The notes under the pieces were generated by a model, which was given only the letters and a program-made list of their open reading frames with translations, was not told where the DNA came from and did no database searches. A stretch of 36,010 nt of DNA from Spirochaetota bacterium (GTDB lineage: Bacteria; Spirochaetota; Spirochaetia; Treponematales; UBA12059): NCBI GenBank assembly GCA_022709445.1, contig JAKLIU010000001.1:1-36010 (forward strand), read 5' to 3'. Made by a program: the position numbers and the translations under genes. Of the stretch, positions 29,989 to 36,010 are shown one piece after another; position 1 is the stretch's first letter, and each line of letters starts with the position of its first letter.

Positions 29989-30735
29989 TCAGGGATTGCC
30001 GGCTTCGGCCTTGTCCTTTTCTGCGCGGTCCTCGCAGGTGCTGCAGAGCTGGCTGATGTTCTTGAGCTCGCGGGCCTGCGCGACGGTGCCGCTGAAGATC
30101 TCGTCCGTGCGGTCCGAGTTGATGCGGTAGCAGTCGGAATAGATGTGGAAGCGTTCGCCGGACTTGGTCCAGTAGACCAGGTTGTCGCCGGTGAGATCCT
30201 GGACGCGGGCGGTCTGCTCGGCGTACTGCTCCTGGGACGGGGGGTTGAAGTCCGCGCCGAGCAAGCCCGCGGCGACGAGCGCGATGATGGCTATGGTGCC
30301 GACGAGCCCCTTCTGCTTGCCGCTCAGGTTCTTGTTGGTGAAGATCAGCACGACCAGCGGCAGGAAGGCGATGATGGCGACGATGGCACCGAGCTGGTTC
30401 TGCATGAAGAAGCGGAAGCCGTCCTTCTCGGAGGCCGGGTCCAGGCGGTTCGCCTTCTTCCACATGAGCGATCCGGCGACGGCGAAAGCCAGGTCGGCCG
30501 CGATGAAGACGATGAGCCAGAGCATGCTGACCGGGGGCTTGCGGAGCGCGAGTATGGCCCAGACCTCGAAACCGATGGCGACGATCCATGCCAGGATGGA
30601 CAGGAGCCTGAGCGTCCCGGCGCGTTTCCTGCTCTCAGGAGCGGCGACGAACGGCTTGGTTTCCCCGGCCGCGGCGGCGGACGGAGAGCCGTTCCCGACC
30701 TTGGTCACTTTTTTCTTGGTGCCTGTATCCGGCAT
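29989..30735 (-). CDS. four-helix membrane protein with C-terminal Ada-like Cys/His cluster
   Basis: 248 residues from the ATG at 30735, with GAGGGGG 6 nt upstream. A Lys-rich, disordered N-terminus (1-38) is followed by four predicted transmembrane helices (about 41-63, 70-92, 114-133, 145-162) and a soluble C-terminal domain. The latter reads YWTKSGERFHIYSDCYRINS and then, after SGTVAQARELKNISQLCSTC, ends. H197, C202, C231 and C234 give an H-x4-C ... C-x2-C pattern. This resembles small metal-binding modules with the pattern F-H-x3-C ... A-x-x-x-G-x-x-x-C-x-x-C attached to various proteins, related to the Ada N-terminal fold. Even numbers of helices place the tail and N-terminus on the same side. 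Function unknown. Confidence 0.8.
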   Translation of the reverse strand: MPDTGTKKKVTKVGNGSPSAAAAGETKPFVAAPESRKRAGTLRLLSILAWIVAIGFEVWAILALRKPPVSMLWLIVFIAADLAFAVAGSLMWKKANRLDPASEKDGFRFFMQNQLGAIVAIIAFLPLVVLIFTNKNLSGKQKGLVGTIAIIALVAAGLLGADFNPPSQEQYAEQTARVQDLTGDNLVYWTKSGERFHIYSDCYRINSDRTDEIFSGTVAQARELKNISQLCSTCEDRAEKDKAEAGNP

Positions 30736-30814
30736 GTCATTCCCCCTCGGAAGAACGTTGATGATGGGGCGCGGCGACCGCCGGCCGATCGGCTTGCGGA
30801 GGCCCGCTCCGCCG

Positions 30815-30837
30815 ATTGTACGCCATCCGGGCGGAAA
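30815..30837 (-). promoter_or_regulatory. possible promoter of the Cys/His membrane protein gene
   Basis: On the minus strand TACAAT (30820-30815) is a good -10; 16 nt upstream lies TTTATT, a weak -35 that is part of the T-tract after the preceding gene. A leader of about 75 nt would follow. Confidence 0.35.
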
Positions 30838-30893
30838 ATAAAACGGCCGGAGGACGCGATGGCTCGCGGTCGCCGCTCAATGGCCGGACGCCC
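30836..30893 (-). terminator. probable terminator of the M3 peptidase gene
   Basis: On the minus strand CGGCC near the stop codon can pair with GGCCG (30848-30844), enclosing an inner CGCGA/TCGCG hairpin, and is followed by TTTTATTTT (30843 onward). The loop is long, so the strength is uncertain. Confidence 0.5.
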
Positions 30894-32784
30894 CGGCCGC
30901 CAGGCGCTCGAAGCGCGACACCTTCTCCTCCACCATCCCGGCGCCCGCCAGCCAGAAATCCGGGCGGCTGATGTCCACGCCCAGGTGCCTGGCCGCGACC
31001 TCCTCGGCCTCCATCCGGCCGGTGTCGCGCAGGAGGCCGACATAGGCTTCCGGGAAGCGCGGGCCGAGCTCCCGCCTGCGGGCATACACGCCCAGGCTGA
31101 ACAGGTAGCCGAAGGAATACGGATAGTTGTAGAAACTGGTCCCCGTCATGTGGAAATGGAGCTTGGAAGCCCAGTACCACTCGTCGTAGCCGGACAGGGA
31201 ATCCCCGTACCACTCCTCCCAGGAAGCGCGCATGAGGCCGCACAGGGCGTCCGGTCCCAGGGGGCCCGAAGGCCGCGCCTCGCGGAGCCGGCACTCGAAC
31301 TCGAAGCGGGCGGGTATGTTCACGAGGAAGGTGGCGGCGTCCTGGGCGTCCGACCAGGCCAGCTCGAGCCCGGCAGCCCCGGCGTCGCCGCCCGCGGCCG
31401 CCTCGGAGGCCAGGAAGTCCCCCAGCGCGGCCTCCGCGAAGGTGCTGGCCGTCTCGGCGAGCGTCATGGGGTAGCGCGACTCCATGCGCGGCACCGCGCG
31501 CAGGACCTCGCCGTGCCAGGCGTGCCCCAGCTCGTGGGCGAGGGTGGACAGCTCGGACAGGGAACCCCGGTAGGTGGTGTACACGTACGGGTTGCGGGAC
31601 TTGGGGAAGCGGGTGCAGTAGGCGCCCGGCCGCTTGCCGTCCATGTCGCGGCCTTCCATGCGGCCGGCGGCGGCCATCCGGTCCACGAACTCGCCCATGG
31701 CGGGGTCGACGGCGGCGAAGGCCCTGCGCACGATGGAGACTCCCTCATCCCAGGGTATGGCCCGGCCCGCCGGGCCGCCGGGGGACGCGGGCGCCGGGGC
31801 CAGGATGTCCCATGGACCGAGCCGTTCCACGCCGCAGAGCCTGGCCTGGGCGCGCAGGGCCCTCCGGCCCAGTTCGCGGGACTGTCGCAGGGCGCCCATG
31901 AGCGCGTCCAGGGTGGGCCTGCCTATCCGACTCATGTGCAGCGACTCGTCCAGGCAGCCCACGGGCTCGACGCGGGAGCGGAGGCCGGCCTCCGCCTGCC
32001 GCCAGCCGGAAATGGCGTTCAGTATGGAAGAAAAGCTCTCCTGGTGGGCGGCCATGGCCTCGTTGATGCCGCGCCAGGCAGCCTCGCGCAGCGTGCGATC
32101 AGGCCGCTTGAGGAGGCTGGACGCGGAGGCCAGGCCCATGGCCGTCGCGCCGCCGCCGGGCTGGGCGACCGTGCACCGGAGCGTCCCCGTCAGGTTGGTG
32201 TAGAGGTTGCCCCAGGCGGCCAGCCCGTCCGGAGCCATGGTGGACAGGGTGCGCTCCATGTCCAGGCTCAGGAGCCGCGGCCTGAGCCTGCGCTCCCGGG
32301 ACAGGAGGAAGCGGTGGCCGTGCAATGCCGGATCGGCGCAGGCCGGCCCGCAGAAGGCGTCGAAGAACGCGTCCGGGGCGTGGGCCATGACCAGGGCGTA
32401 GCCGGCGGCCGCCGTGTCGAGGCGCGCGTCCAGGCCCTGCAGGAGGCCGCGCAGGCGCTTGGCCTCCGCATCCGAGCCGTCCACGCTGGACAGGCAGTTG
32501 ACGTACACCTGGAGCGAGCCCAGGATGGTGCGGGCTTCCTCCAGCCCGAGGGCGAACGACCCGCAGGCTGCCAGGAGCGCGGCGTCGGTCACCGGGTCGA
32601 GGGCCGAGGCCCCGGCTGCGCGGGTCCCGATGAGTTCGCCCGCCGGCTCCAGTCGCGCGAGCAGATCCTTCACGGCGTCCAGGTCTTCCCTGAACCGCGG
32701 GGAATCGAGCGCGGGGTATTCCTCATCCAGGTTCCAGGCCGGCCCCTGGACGGGCGTTTTCGCGGAGTCTTGTGTCGCGTTCAT
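30877..32784 (-). CDS. M3 family oligoendopeptidase (PepF-like)
   Basis: 635 residues, close to the usual 600-residue PepF length. The zinc site is LAHELGHAWHG (415-425; H417, E418, H421), with the third ligand E444 in MTLAETASTFAE. The long helical N-terminal half (WNLDEEYPALDSPRF start; family-like RFLLSRERRLRPRLLSLD and AAWRGINEAMAAHQESFSSI) and the C-terminal YPYSFGYLFSLGVYAR are typical of M3B peptidases. It lacks a signal peptide, so it is cytoplasmic and degrades oligopeptides. The ATG has no Shine-Dalgarno and lies 6 nt after TAGAGT, a predicted leaderless start. It diverges from the HisKA_2 kinase gene. Confidence 0.93.
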   Translation of the reverse strand: MNATQDSAKTPVQGPAWNLDEEYPALDSPRFREDLDAVKDLLARLEPAGELIGTRAAGASALDPVTDAALLAACGSFALGLEEARTILGSLQVYVNCLSSVDGSDAEAKRLRGLLQGLDARLDTAAAGYALVMAHAPDAFFDAFCGPACADPALHGHRFLLSRERRLRPRLLSLDMERTLSTMAPDGLAAWGNLYTNLTGTLRCTVAQPGGGATAMGLASASSLLKRPDRTLREAAWRGINEAMAAHQESFSSILNAISGWRQAEAGLRSRVEPVGCLDESLHMSRIGRPTLDALMGALRQSRELGRRALRAQARLCGVERLGPWDILAPAPASPGGPAGRAIPWDEGVSIVRRAFAAVDPAMGEFVDRMAAAGRMEGRDMDGKRPGAYCTRFPKSRNPYVYTTYRGSLSELSTLAHELGHAWHGEVLRAVPRMESRYPMTLAETASTFAEAALGDFLASEAAAGGDAGAAGLELAWSDAQDAATFLVNIPARFEFECRLREARPSGPLGPDALCGLMRASWEEWYGDSLSGYDEWYWASKLHFHMTGTSFYNYPYSFGYLFSLGVYARRRELGPRFPEAYVGLLRDTGRMEAEEVAARHLGVDISRPDFWLAGAGMVEEKVSRFERLAAGASGH

Positions 32785-32790
32785 GGGCGG

Positions 32791-32819
32791 ACTCTAGCAC
32801 GGCTCCCCGGGGCGGGCAA
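32791..32819 (-). promoter_or_regulatory. promoter of the M3 peptidase gene (leaderless geometry)
   Basis: On the minus strand TTGCCC (32819-32814), 17-nt spacer, TAGAGT (32796-32791), then 6 nt to the ATG at 32784. The transcription start should coincide with the initiation codon. Confidence 0.6.
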
Positions 32820-32850
32820 GCCGACCCGTCCCGCGCGGCCCGCATTCCGC

Positions 32851-32880
32851 TTGCAGACGCCGGGATTTGCGTTCTATGAT
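32851..32880 (+). promoter_or_regulatory. promoter of the HisKA_2 kinase gene (leaderless geometry)
   Basis: TTGCAG (32851-32856), 18-nt spacer, TATGAT (32875-32880), then 7 nt to the ATG at 32888. Confidence 0.65.
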
Positions 32881-32887
32881 CGCGGGT

Positions 32888-33982
32888 ATGAATGCCGCCA
32901 GGGTCCGCGAACCCGTGATTGAGGTCGACAGCATCTTCACCCCGTTCGACCGGGCCGTGTCCAGGGTGCACGCCCTGCTCTTCGGGCGCACCCGCGGACT
33001 GACCCTGGCCGCGACGGTGGCGCTCTACGGCCTGGGCATGGTGCTCCTGGGAAACAGGCTGGGGGTGTCCGCGAATTTCATGGTGGTCATCCCGGTCATC
33101 GTGGCGGCCGTGGGCTACGGTCTGGCGGGCGGCCTCACCGCCGGCTTCCTGGGCCTGCCGCTCAACCTGGCGCTGTTCTACGCGCTCGGCCACCCGGAAT
33201 ACTCGCCCGCCTCCAAGCTGGCCGCCGAGCTCTCCGGGCTGGCGGTCGGCACGTCCATCGGCTACCTCTCCGACTTCTACAAGAAGCTCTTCATCGAGCG
33301 CACCATGCGCAAGGAGATGGAGGACGAGCTGAGGCGCGCCCTCCGCGACAAGGAAGCGCTGTTCCGCGAGGTGCACCACCGGGTCAAGAACAACCTCAAC
33401 CTGGTCAAGAGCCTGATCGGCCTGCAATCCCGGCGGTCGGAGGACCCCGCGTTCAAGCGCGCGGCCGCGGACCTGCTCAATCGCATCATGTCCATATCGC
33501 TCATCCACGAGCAGCTGTACCGCAAGGCCGAGCTGTCGTCGGTCTCCATGGACGAGTACCTGGGCCAGCTGGTGCGGAGCGCGACCGACAGCGCCGCGGA
33601 CCCGGACTACCCGCCCGAGGTGGAGGTCGCCTGCGCCAGGAGGGGCCTTTCCATGGACGCGGCCGTTCCCCTGGGCCTGGCCGCCAACGAGGCCATCACC
33701 AACGCGCTCAAGCACGGCAGGCCCCGGGGCAAGCTCCGGATCAGCGTCCGCTTCGCCAGGCTGGAGGACGAGTACGTGCTGGAGGTCAGGGACGACGGGC
33801 AGGGTTTCCCCTCCGGGGACGGCGGTCCGGGCCCGGAGGAGGAATCCGGCTCCAAGCTCGGCCTGACCCTCATGGACATCCTGGCCGGCCAGCTGGGCGG
33901 CCGCGCGGGATACTGGCGCGAGGACGGCTTCACCATCTTCAAGCTGACCTTCCCCGCGTACAAATCCGGGGAGACGGACTGA
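32888..33982 (+). CDS. HisKA_2-type membrane sensor histidine kinase
   Basis: 364 residues. Residues 38-130 contain several hydrophobic segments (LTLAATVALYGLGMVLLG, FMVVIPVIVAAVGYGLAGGL), a small membrane sensor. The phosphoacceptor helix reads FREVHHRVKNNLNLVKSLIG (159-178), the HisKA_2 signature with H163 as the probable phosphorylated residue. The ATPase domain has the N-box LAANEAITNALKHG, and VRDDGQGFP and SKLGLTLMDILAGQLGGRAG for the G1 and G2 boxes, so it is complete. ATG at 32888 is chosen over in-frame ATGs upstream because the -10 box overlaps them. No response regulator is adjacent; the next gene begins 5 nt after the stop and encodes a sugar-binding-like protein. Confidence 0.92.
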   Translation: MNAARVREPVIEVDSIFTPFDRAVSRVHALLFGRTRGLTLAATVALYGLGMVLLGNRLGVSANFMVVIPVIVAAVGYGLAGGLTAGFLGLPLNLALFYALGHPEYSPASKLAAELSGLAVGTSIGYLSDFYKKLFIERTMRKEMEDELRRALRDKEALFREVHHRVKNNLNLVKSLIGLQSRRSEDPAFKRAAADLLNRIMSISLIHEQLYRKAELSSVSMDEYLGQLVRSATDSAADPDYPPEVEVACARRGLSMDAAVPLGLAANEAITNALKHGRPRGKLRISVRFARLEDEYVLEVRDDGQGFPSGDGGPGPEEESGSKLGLTLMDILAGQLGGRAGYWREDGFTIFKLTFPAYKSGETD

Positions 33983-33987
33983 GCCCG

Positions 33988-34968
33988 ATGCGCGGCTTCC
34001 TCAAGGCCCTGGTGGCCGTTTCCGGCCTGGCCTTCCTGCTCACCCTCTCCATCAACATGGCGCTGGCGTTCCGCATGGGCAGGCAGGCCGCGCCGGTCTC
34101 CGAGGCCGACGGCCGCGAGGCTCTCTTCCATATCATAGCCATCCTGCCGGAATCGGACGGCGACGGCTTCTACGCCGACGCGCTCGCGGCCATGCACCGG
34201 GCCGCGGGAGACTCCGGGGCGGTCATGCAGGTCCTGCGCTACGCTCCCGCCGGCAGGGGGGAGTCCGCCGCCAGGATGCTCGCCCTGGCCGCCGAGCTGG
34301 AACCGGACGCGGTGATCGCCGCCCTGCCCCAGGAGCCGGGGATAACCGAGTCGACCCAGGCGCTGGCGGCCGCCGGCATCCCGCTGGTCACCCTCGAGTC
34401 GGACGCGTCCGGCGGTTCGCGCGCGGCCTTCGTGGGGACCAACCCCTACGGCATAGGCACCCTGGCCGCGAAGGCGGTTGCGGAAGGCTTTCCGCAGGGG
34501 GCGGACGTGGCCCTGGTGCTGGCGAGCGCCTGGGCGGACGCCCGGGGGGCGACCATCGTGGCGGGCTTCATGCAGGGCCTGCGTTCGCGTCCGGACATCA
34601 GGCTTGCCATGACCCGCACGGCCGCGGCCGGGCCGGCGGCCAGCGAGGAGATCGTGCGCGAGCTGCTCGGCGGCCGCGCCGGCATAGACGTGGCGGTGTT
34701 CACCGGCGCGCGCGACGCGGAAGGCGCGGCCCGCGCCCTGATCGAATACGACCGGGTGGGGGCGTTCGCCATCGTGGGTTTCGGGGACGATCCCGCCCTG
34801 CTGGAGCTGATGGAGAGCGGCGTGGTCCTGGCGACCGTGGCCCGCTCGCCCGACCGGGCGGGCGAGGCGGCCGTGGCCGCCGCCATGAACCTGGCCAGGG
34901 GGGAACGGACGGGAGCCTACGTGGATCCCGGGCTGCGCCTCATCCAGGGGAACGGGGACGGGCAGTGA
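33988..34968 (+). CDS. membrane-anchored periplasmic sugar-binding-like protein (Peripla_BP_4)
   Basis: 326 residues. An N-terminal uncleaved-looking helix (about 5-28, ALVAVSGLAFLLTLSINMAL) without lipobox Cys is followed by a periplasmic binding fold of the ribose/LacI type: HIIAILPESDGDGFYADALA (48-67), LEPDAVIAALPQEPGITEST, AGIPLVTLESDASGG, FVGTNPYGIGTLAAKAVAEG and AIVGFGDDPALLELMESGVV. No permease or ATPase is adjacent. It overlaps the next gene by GTGA, and that gene encodes a LytS/YesM-type kinase, so the protein is more likely a sensor subunit (compare XylFII-LytS in Clostridium) than a transport component. The ATG at 33988 lies 5 nt after the kinase gene; GGGGAGACGGA overlaps that gene's end. 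Confidence 0.88.
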   Translation: MRGFLKALVAVSGLAFLLTLSINMALAFRMGRQAAPVSEADGREALFHIIAILPESDGDGFYADALAAMHRAAGDSGAVMQVLRYAPAGRGESAARMLALAAELEPDAVIAALPQEPGITESTQALAAAGIPLVTLESDASGGSRAAFVGTNPYGIGTLAAKAVAEGFPQGADVALVLASAWADARGATIVAGFMQGLRSRPDIRLAMTRTAAAGPAASEEIVRELLGGRAGIDVAVFTGARDAEGAARALIEYDRVGAFAIVGFGDDPALLELMESGVVLATVARSPDRAGEAAVAAAMNLARGERTGAYVDPGLRLIQGNGDGQ

Positions 34969-36010
34969 GGAAAGCGCCTTCGTTCCGCGGCCGGGTCATC
35001 GCCGCCGGCCTCCTGCCCATCATGCTCATGGGCGTGGCCGCCGCCTTCACGGCCGTCGCCGCCGGCTCCAGCGCACGCAGCGTGTCCGCGCTCTTCGAAA
35101 CGGACCTCTTCCTGCGCGAGACCCTGGCGGGCGTGGACCAGATCGTGGGCCGGCTCGCCGCCTTCCTGGACACCAAGAACTCGGACGCCCTGCGCGCGTA
35201 CATGAGGGAGGCCACCCGGCTCTCCGAGCGGGCTGCAGGGCTGGACGCCGGGCCGTCCAGGAGCGAGAACCGGCTCATCGAGAGCAACATAGCCATCCTC
35301 ATACGCAGCCTCCTTGAGGAGAGCGAGGGCGCGGTGCGAGCCAAGCGGGGCCGCAACATACCCGAGTACGTGGCCCGGTTCCAGAAGGTGGAGGAACTGG
35401 CGTCCTTCATACGGGAGCGCGCGGACGCCCTGTCGCTGGAACGCCTGGAGCGGAACCTGGCCCGCTTCGACACGCTGGCGGCGGACCTGGACCGGTCGGG
35501 CAGGTTCCTGGCGGCCATGATCGCCTCCGCGCTGGCCTTCGCCGCCGCATCCACGGTGCGCTACGCGGTCAAGATGACCGACCCGCTGGCCAGGATGGCC
35601 GGGGCGGCCGCGCGCATCTCCGGCGGGGATTACGGCGGAGGGCCCCTCCCGGAGGGCGACGACGAGATCGGGCGGACCGCGCAGGCCTTCAACGTCATGC
35701 AGGCGAGCGTCGCCGCCCATGTCGCCGACATACGGGCAAAGGCCGCGGTGGAAGCCTCCCTGATGGACGAGCGCCTCAAGAACTTGTCCATGGCCGGACA
35801 CCTGCGCAGCGCGGAGCTCAAGGCCCTGCAGTCCAGGATCAACCCGCACTTCCTCTTCAACACCCTGAACGCAGGCATCCAGTTGGCCACGGTGGAGGAC
35901 GCCGACCGTACCCGCGTGTTCCTGGAGCGCCTGGCCGGCCTCATGCGCTACTCCTTCCGCGACCTGGACTCCCCCGTGGCCCTCGGCGACGAGCTGGCCT
36001 GCCTTCGGGA
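34965..36010 (+). CDS. LytS/YesM-type sensor histidine kinase (C-terminally truncated by window end)
   Basis: At least 348 codons; the GTG start at 34965 overlaps the preceding stop (GTGA). Helix 1 (about 10-32, GLLPIMLMGVAAAFTAVAAG), a periplasmic helical sensor region (33-183), helix 2 (about 184-200, MIASALAFAAASTVRYAV), a HAMP domain (about 200-255, DPLARMAGAAARISGGDY) and the His_kinase family phosphoacceptor region ELKALQSRINPHFLFNTLN, where the His of NPHFLFN is phosphorylated. The ATPase domain is cut off. It should signal the state of the upstream binding protein to a response regulator, usually an AraC-type YesN-like one, expected just beyond the window. Confidence 0.9.
   Translation, partial: MRKAPSFRGRVIAAGLLPIMLMGVAAAFTAVAAGSSARSVSALFETDLFLRETLAGVDQIVGRLAAFLDTKNSDALRAYMREATRLSERAAGLDAGPSRSENRLIESNIAILIRSLLEESEGAVRAKRGRNIPEYVARFQKVEELASFIRERADALSLERLERNLARFDTLAADLDRSGRFLAAMIASALAFAAASTVRYAVKMTDPLARMAGAAARISGGDYGGGPLPEGDDEIGRTAQAFNVMQASVAAHVADIRAKAAVEASLMDERLKNLSMAGHLRSAELKALQSRINPHFLFNTLNAGIQLATVEDADRTRVFLERLAGLMRYSFRDLDSPVALGDELACLR

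Noticed and set aside
29797..32922. Open frame of about 1040 codons on the plus strand opposite the M3 peptidase and membrane protein genes.
   Set aside because: Composition artefact of GC-rich coding DNA; it crosses two well-supported minus-strand genes, a terminator and promoters.

Overview
The window is a GC-rich chromosomal segment (my estimate is well above 60 percent G+C) densely packed with genes on both strands. No gap between genes exceeds about 240 bases. The gene set points to a spirochaete of the Spirochaetales, probably free-living: a PnrA/BMP-type purine-nucleoside ABC transporter with two BMP lipoproteins, a DUF4954 beta-helix protein, stand-alone HisKA_2 and LytS/YesM kinases, an HD-GYP and a c-heme diguanylate cyclase, and a short serA paired with serC. 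This assignment is inference from gene content. I saw no rRNA, tRNA, CRISPR array, transposase or phage gene.

Layout. 1-707 (minus): start of a DUF1576-like membrane protein, then rpsU, whose GTG start overlaps the stop of an M23 peptidase gene (704-1759). 1862-3632 (plus): SpoIIE-type phosphatase and a small membrane protein. 3830-5813 (plus): serA-serC behind a strong promoter and a leader of about 140 nt, closed by a terminator. 5881-9396: a regulatory island with an ECF sigma factor, a membrane protein carrying a glycogen-binding-like domain (likely anti-sigma) and three secreted proteins sharing a short helical module. 9571-12983: DUF4954 protein flanked by two unknown proteins. 13005-13124: a long palindromic repeat. 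13171-18061: malic enzyme divergent from zwf, followed by a TPR-HD-GYP protein. 18160-28124 (minus): valS, a small alarmone hydrolase-like HD protein, a deoC homologue, a divergent BMP lipoprotein, the main BMP lipoprotein, the ABC ATPase and two permeases; most junctions are ATGA overlaps or gaps of only a few bases. 28240-29752 (plus): c-heme diguanylate cyclase and a 36-residue K/E-rich protein. 29989-32784 (minus): a membrane protein with a Cys/His cluster and an M3 oligoendopeptidase. 32888-36010 (plus): HisKA_2 kinase, membrane-anchored sugar-binding-like protein and a LytS/YesM-type kinase cut by the window end.

How they fit together. Central metabolism is represented by serine synthesis, malate decarboxylation and entry to the pentose phosphate pathway. 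The long minus-strand block links tRNA charging, alarmone turnover and nucleoside salvage. Signalling genes are numerous (PP2C phosphatase, ECF sigma, HD-GYP, GGDEF, two kinases).

The observations I rate highest are the sigma/anti-sigma island with its shared-module secreted proteins, a recurring promoter architecture in which the -10 box lies 5 to 9 nt before an ATG lacking a Shine-Dalgarno sequence (predicted leaderless mRNAs), a DeoC homologue whose Schiff-base lysine is methionine, and an anchored sugar-binding protein coupled to a LytS-type kinase.
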